The position numbers and the translations under genes are program-made. From Dipetalonema caudispina (lineage: Eukaryota; Nematoda; Chromadorea; Rhabditida; Onchocercidae): a DNA stretch of 64,000 nt. How positions within the stretch are numbered: the first letter of the stretch is position 1; each line of letters starts with the position of its first letter. Shown piece after piece: positions 51,701 through 64,000 of this stretch. Location of the stretch: assembly GCA_013365325.1 (NCBI GenBank), contig JABVXV010000209.1:48651-112650 (forward strand). The letters are read 5' to 3'. Below the pieces are notes generated by a model, which was given only the letters and a program-made list of their open reading frames with translations, was not told the origin of the DNA and did no database searches.

Positions 51701-52312
51701 ATCATGTAACGTACCACCACATTTTAAAATGTACTGAACGCACATTACGTCAAGCGGTTATTGTTTTTCACTGATTAATTTCTGATTTCAAAGCTCGAAA
51801 TTAAGGGAGGCTTTTAATTTCTAGGCTTTAAATTGAAGAAGTGTGGAACAGATGAACCATAATAGTATATTTAGTATGTGAAAACTTGCTTTAGGGATTA
51901 TTCGCAAGAAGAAGGATGTTTTTGCTGACGGAAGGACCACATATATTTTATGTGGATCCCATAAATATGGAATTAAAAGGCAAAATACCGTTCTGTCGTA
52001 AGTTACGAGTTGAAGCGAAAAATTTTCGAACTTTTTTCGTGCATACGGTTTGTCATTTTTGCATGTTTTTTCTTTTTCTTAACAAAGAAAAAAAAGAGGA
52101 TAGTTACTATTAATTTGGGAGCAAATACTCAAAAGTACCGACATTTCAATTCGTAATATTTCCAGCCGAGCCGTACTTATTATTTATTTGATCCGGAACG
52201 AAATGCACTGGAATGGTGTAAAGCAATAGAAGCTTTGCGTGAACAGTATCTGAATGAATTACCAGAGGAGCCGGATTGTCTGGATACCAAAAATACTAAG
52301 CGGCGACGATAG
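48702..52312 (+). CDS. pdk-1: 3-phosphoinositide-dependent protein kinase 1 (PDK-1)
   Basis: AGC kinase that phosphorylates the activation loops of AKT, SGK and others downstream of PI3K; its PH domain binds PIP3. Exons: 48702-48728, 49555-49680, 49749-49832, 49994-50105, 50192-50265, 50443-50605, 50680-50797, 50869-51034, 51131-51393, 51460-51607, 51895-52047, 52166-52312, giving 526 aa in this model. Motifs: glycine loop LGEGCFST, catalytic Lys in [20 protein letters not shown], activation loop [28 protein letters not shown], then a PH domain with [25 protein letters not shown] and RTYYLFDPE. The activation-loop autophosphorylation position is Thr (human Ser241), as I recall for the C. elegans protein. 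The first exon is uncertain: a second frame starting at ATG 48632 runs to a stop at 49637 and may be the true N-terminus if one A in the run 49599-49604 is an error. The C-terminus is short and ends KRRR. Confidence 0.94.
49938..50085 (+). repeat. Three copies of a 23-bp segment spanning a pdk-1 intron-exon border
   Basis: The core TATCCTTATATTGTACTTT, preceded by TTCG, occurs at 49938-49960 and 49966-49988 in the intron and at 50063-50085 in the following exon. The exon copy encodes part of the conserved kinase segment YFVSLYCTF, so it is the likely source. The second intron copy runs directly into the acceptor (TTTTCAAG ending at 49993). Confidence 0.9.
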
Positions 52313-60278
<7,966 letters not shown>

Positions 60279-61428
60279 ATGCTCAACAGAAGAATATGGG
60301 TTGACGGTAGTGATTCCATGGTACGGATGCTCTTTCGCGTTCCTGATATGAATGAATTATCAGTTTTTCGTTCCTTCGTTGCAATACTTCCATACAGTGG
60401 TTTTACTGAACAGATCAAATTTAGCAGAGAACAAGCAATGGCCCGTAACCGACACACCGATGACATTCTAAATGTCAACGTTGGCGGTAAACGGTATACA
60501 GTTCGGCGGACCGATCTACTGGTAGATCCGAAAAGTAAATTGGCTGAATGGTTCAAACCTGGTACTGTCAAACAGATTGCCACCGATAAAGGAGGTTGGC
60601 ATGCATAAATTTGAACCTGACGATACCGTTCGAAAAACTCGCATTTGCCAAGTGTGTGAAGCTGTCGATTAAAAGGAGCAAATTATGTTCGTGCATATGC
60701 TAATATACCGATGAAAATCCAAAATTTCAGGCAATTATTATCTGGATCGTGATCCGAAATCTTTTCGACATATCCTTGCATATCTGAGACTGAAGAAAGA
60801 AAAATTTGTTCTATCACTGGCATTACCTGCAAAGCCAGATGATTTGGCAAAGTATGTCGATAGAACGATCGCAGTCTATACTCCTGTTGCCTTTAAAAAC
60901 GTGGTGTTCATTACTTTAAACTATTACTTCCAAGATTTCACTTAGAAGTTTAGCTGAACTTATTGGAAGCATCTTTGAGTAACATGTTTTAAAAAAATTA
61001 TCAACTTAACTCTTTGCCAAGAATTACCAAAAATTTACACATTTAGATTGGTTGCTGAATGTGAAGCATTGAATATGGTTGAGCTAAAAAATTTAGCGCT
61101 TGATGTTTTACAAAAATATCAGCGTACGGAAGAACAGCACTATGTGACAAGTTATGTACAAATTGCTCTTCGTGACTACGAAACATGGCAATTTGATCAT
61201 GAACAGGTAATTTTATTTATTTCATAAATCTTACTAGAGCAGAAATGTATAGCTATAAAACGCAACATTTGGTGATGGTAGCACTAAATTTGTGAAATTA
61301 GAGTAGTTTGAAATTGTTTAAGAAGTTTTACGAAATTACAGAGTACTATAATCAAGAAAGGTAAAGGAGGAAGCACGGAAATGGCATCGACAGTTACGTC
61401 AGCTTATGATGAATGGGACAATATGTGA
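60279..61428 (+). CDS. KCTD-like BTB/T1-domain protein
   Basis: Potassium-channel tetramerisation-type BTB protein. Relatives are mostly soluble pentameric adaptors, often for cullin-3 ligases, rather than channels. Exons: 60279-60594, 60731-60851, 61047-61206, 61342-61428; all junctions are in phase and give 227 aa. The T1/BTB core is visible as LNVNVGGKRYTVRRTDLL, LAEWF and the signature NYYLDRDPKSFRHILAYLR, followed by LVAECEALNMVELKNLALDV and a short tail ending SAYDEWDNM. There is no membrane segment, so it is not a channel subunit by itself. An ATG at 60438 (MARNRHTDD) is a more conventional start. I chose 60279 because the 53 codons before it are open and an acceptor-like AG sits 10 bp upstream; the N-terminus could be overextended. 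I cannot assign a specific KCTD subfamily. Confidence 0.85.
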
Positions 61429-62326
61429 ACAATACGTACTAATTCGTAACATCCAGTGCTTCAAATTGATGAAATGCTGATGAATAGAAAGCTGCATAAT
61501 TCTTTATTCTTATTACCTGGCAGCTTTCTACCTTATTATAATTGCTGATATCATAGAAATAATTAGATACAGGCATTGCATATCGGATTATGATTCAAAT
61601 TTTTACTTCATCCTCACCCATCTTCGCTCAAACGTAGACACAGAGGCCTGTGTACTTTATGATATTTTTCTTTTCTAAAAGCATAAACATATCGTTAACG
61701 ACTACTGCCTGAAATTCTATAGTAACATGCAATAACTTCACACTACCAAAACATAATCCTGATTATATCCATTGCCATTAAGATTCAGCCGTAATGAAGT
61801 ATCCAACTGTTTAAAATTCAAACAGAAATTAAAATATATCTTCTTTTTGAAAAATGCCACATTACCTCATCATTCAGTCAACTGGTGCATGATGCATGCT
61901 GGTCATTGTTACCCATGCCATGCACTGTATTTGACCTTTGGTAATGAGAGTTACGGTTACATAATAATCAAAAAAGCTCAGAATACTCAGTTGGATAATC
62001 ATTGGTTTAGAGATCCGTAATGTATTACAATTAGAAAAACATGGTAAAGATTTAAAGTGTTATTGTTTATTTCTGCAAGTAGTGATGATAAAGTCGTAAT
62101 CAATGTTTCTAGTACAATAATAGACAGGAATTGAAACAAATGTAATATAAATCAGTTCTTGCTCTCTTAATCATTTATCATGTCCGAATATCACTTGAAA
62201 AACTAAACTGATATTATAGAATCAATATCATATCCTACATTTATTTTCCCCATTTAGCTACTGGACAAAGTAATAATACTGATGCTTGAAATTTTACAAT
62301 GTTGAACTTAGGTTAGGGTTTAAAAG

Positions 62327-62353
62327 AAAAAAAAAAAAAAAAAAAAAAAAAAA
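62327..62353. repeat. Poly(A) run, 27 bp
   Basis: Uninterrupted A tract on the plus strand in noncoding DNA, directly after GGTTAGGGTTTAAAAG. Confidence 0.9.
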
Positions 62354-63774
62354 TAAAATTTAGATATAGTTGTGAAGGAAATCCAAAACTCATTTGTATA
62401 AAAATAATCAGATTAGTAATATAGCAGTATAACTCAGCAGAAGAAAACGCTCTTTGATTCTGTCCTCTGCAAGCTATCATTTTTGTTGGGATTATTCGTC
62501 GCAGTTAGAATCAAATCACACCGATGAATAGTCGTCAATTATTATTCGTATATTAAATGACACTCGAAATCACTTATAATATCAATATATTACTACCGTA
62601 TCCTTAACTGCTGTGGTAAATTGATTGATTGAACCTTATTGACAGATGTCTATTTTAGATATTTCAAACAAATCAAATGCTTATCATTGTATTATATACC
62701 TACAAATGTGGCGTATTTCTTAAATGTTTTTCATACTTACTATATGCTTTATTGATTGCTCCTTAAGTATTCTACCAAAGTAGAAAAATATGTAATCTTT
62801 TTTTCTGCTACGAAAACTATCCATTAATAATAAAATCAATACGTTCACTCAGAAAAAGCTTCCTTTTCATGAATGAATCCAATTCTAGCTACCAGTATCA
62901 AAATGTCTCAATAGTCTACTTCACTGATCGATAATTATCAAGCAAACCTAAAATACTGGGTGATATTTGGGGAGAATATAACTGAAACCAGAAAATAACA
63001 AATACTGATGCAAAATTATGAAATAGACATGTTATCCCAACTGCAAAACTTTCAAATATCATGTGGATCAGTTATCAGCTCATATTATCACACTTAACAA
63101 CTTCTAAAATTCCAAAAGACACACTTAAACTTCTCTCGACGTTTCATTCTTTTGGATCTTAGGCATTTTTGCAGTATTGCCGTATCTGTTTCATGCCAAT
63201 GAAGTAATGCTCCGGAGTAGTGTTTTTGTGATAAAAAAGAGAAAAAAAAAAAGATCTCTGTGAAATCAAGCTGCAATATTTCCGCTGTTTTATAAATTAT
63301 CACACTTATACTCCCAAGTTGGTGCTCTATTCTATGTCAATCTCCGAAGGACAGATCACAGATTCGAATTCTTTCAACAGAATCCCACCTTTAATACCAT
63401 GATTATTAATGATTGCACTACTGAAATGCAAACATTTCCTCTTACAGCTCTTATTGCATCTGTGATTTTGCTATTGCTTCTCCTCTATCTCAAATTTCCC
63501 TCATATCCAAGAAACGATCAATTTGACTTACTCATTCCATCATGAATCTCATTGCGTTAACGCACTTCTCAAGTAATGTATTTGAATACAAAATGAAGTG
63601 ACTAGTGAATTTGACGTATCAGATCTCTGGACAACATAAAAAAGTTTAGTAGACATGAGCTCTTTCGGAGTAAACTGAACGAATTCATCGGATCGTTATT
63701 TATTTCAAGTACCTATTATCGTCCTACTTCAATGACAAACTGATTAATAATGCCATTTATCAATGTTATGTTAC

Positions 63775-63864
63775 CTGTATTCGAACTATCATCTTTAATT
63801 TCAAGTTTAAATTGATCAGAGAATATTCTGCTCTCATTTACAAACACATTAAAATTTATTACCC
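63775..63864 (-). CDS. Candidate internal exon of an off-window gene
   Basis: A 90-nt minus-strand segment flanked by an acceptor (ACTTTTAG before 63864) and a donor (ACAG then GTAACA after 63775). It reads INFNVFVNESRIFSDQFKLE then IKDDSSNT with no stop, and both borders have compatible phase. No family is recognised and no partner exon lies inside the window, so this could be chance. Confidence 0.27.
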
Positions 63865-64000
63865 CTAAAAGTTTCAAACCCGAACATATGATTGAGGAAA
63901 TTGAAGATTTTGAAAATTTAAGCATGAAAAATAAAATTAACAATACTTCGCTGCTGAGTGACTGTGCGATAAAATTATTTTTAAATGTTCAAATAAGAGG

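Larger units (their letters stand above)
61429..64000. other. Right-end noncoding region
   Basis: AT-rich sequence after the KCTD-like stop, with a 27-bp A run at 62327-62353. I see no supported gene apart from one candidate minus-strand exon near the window edge. Confidence 0.5.

Noticed and set aside
62301..62326. GGTTAGGGTT resembling a telomeric repeat
   Set aside because: Single occurrence, and nematode telomeres use TTAGGC. There is no array.

Overview
This window looks like nuclear DNA from a nematode, most probably a filarial worm. The sequence is strongly AT-rich. The genes are split into short exons by introns with nematode-style acceptors (TTTTCAG or TTTGCAG) and GTAAGT-like donors. 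The recognisable proteins (DPY-19, PDK-1 and makorin) resemble nematode or general metazoan families. The species call is an inference; I see no rRNA, tRNA, CRISPR array, bacterial operon or intact transposon. Every gene model was spliced by hand, and I checked reading phase across each junction.

Layout, left to right. 1-3346: no convincing gene, one 43-bp A tract. 3347-8153 (minus): dpy-19, an ER C-mannosyltransferase, 12 exons, 689 aa. 9167-11169 (minus): a multi-exon gene I do not recognise, possibly with more 5' exons near 12.1 kb. About 12.2-20.1 kb: gene-poor, with a cluster of inverted repeats, a GC-rich island and a polypurine/polypyrimidine stretch. 20150-31702 (plus): a FRMD4-type FERM scaffold, 21 exons, 1,123 aa. 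34826-37222 (plus): makorin RING/CCCH E3 ligase, 8 exons, 373 aa. 38411-40613 (plus): SPIN90/NCKIPSD-type actin regulator, 7 exons, 445 aa. 40.6-48.6 kb: no gene seen. 48702-52312 (plus): pdk-1 kinase with C-terminal PH domain, 12 exons. 52.3-60.2 kb: no gene seen, a 121-bp T tract. 60279-61428 (plus): a KCTD-like BTB/T1 protein, 4 exons, 227 aa. The last 2.5 kb holds at most one candidate exon of an off-window gene.

The genes do not form an obvious pathway cluster. Some fit common themes: FRMD4 and SPIN90 act in cortical polarity and actin, PDK-1 in PI3K signalling, and DPY-19 and makorin in development. Spacing of 1-8 kb argues against tight operons. No previously undescribed system stands out. 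The most unusual observations are a 23-bp segment of a pdk-1 kinase exon copied twice into the preceding intron, where one copy supplies the splice acceptor; a probable one-base frame problem at the pdk-1 5' end; a GC-AG intron in makorin; phase-neutral optional segments in the FRMD4 gene; and three perfect hairpins in a row near 12.4 kb.
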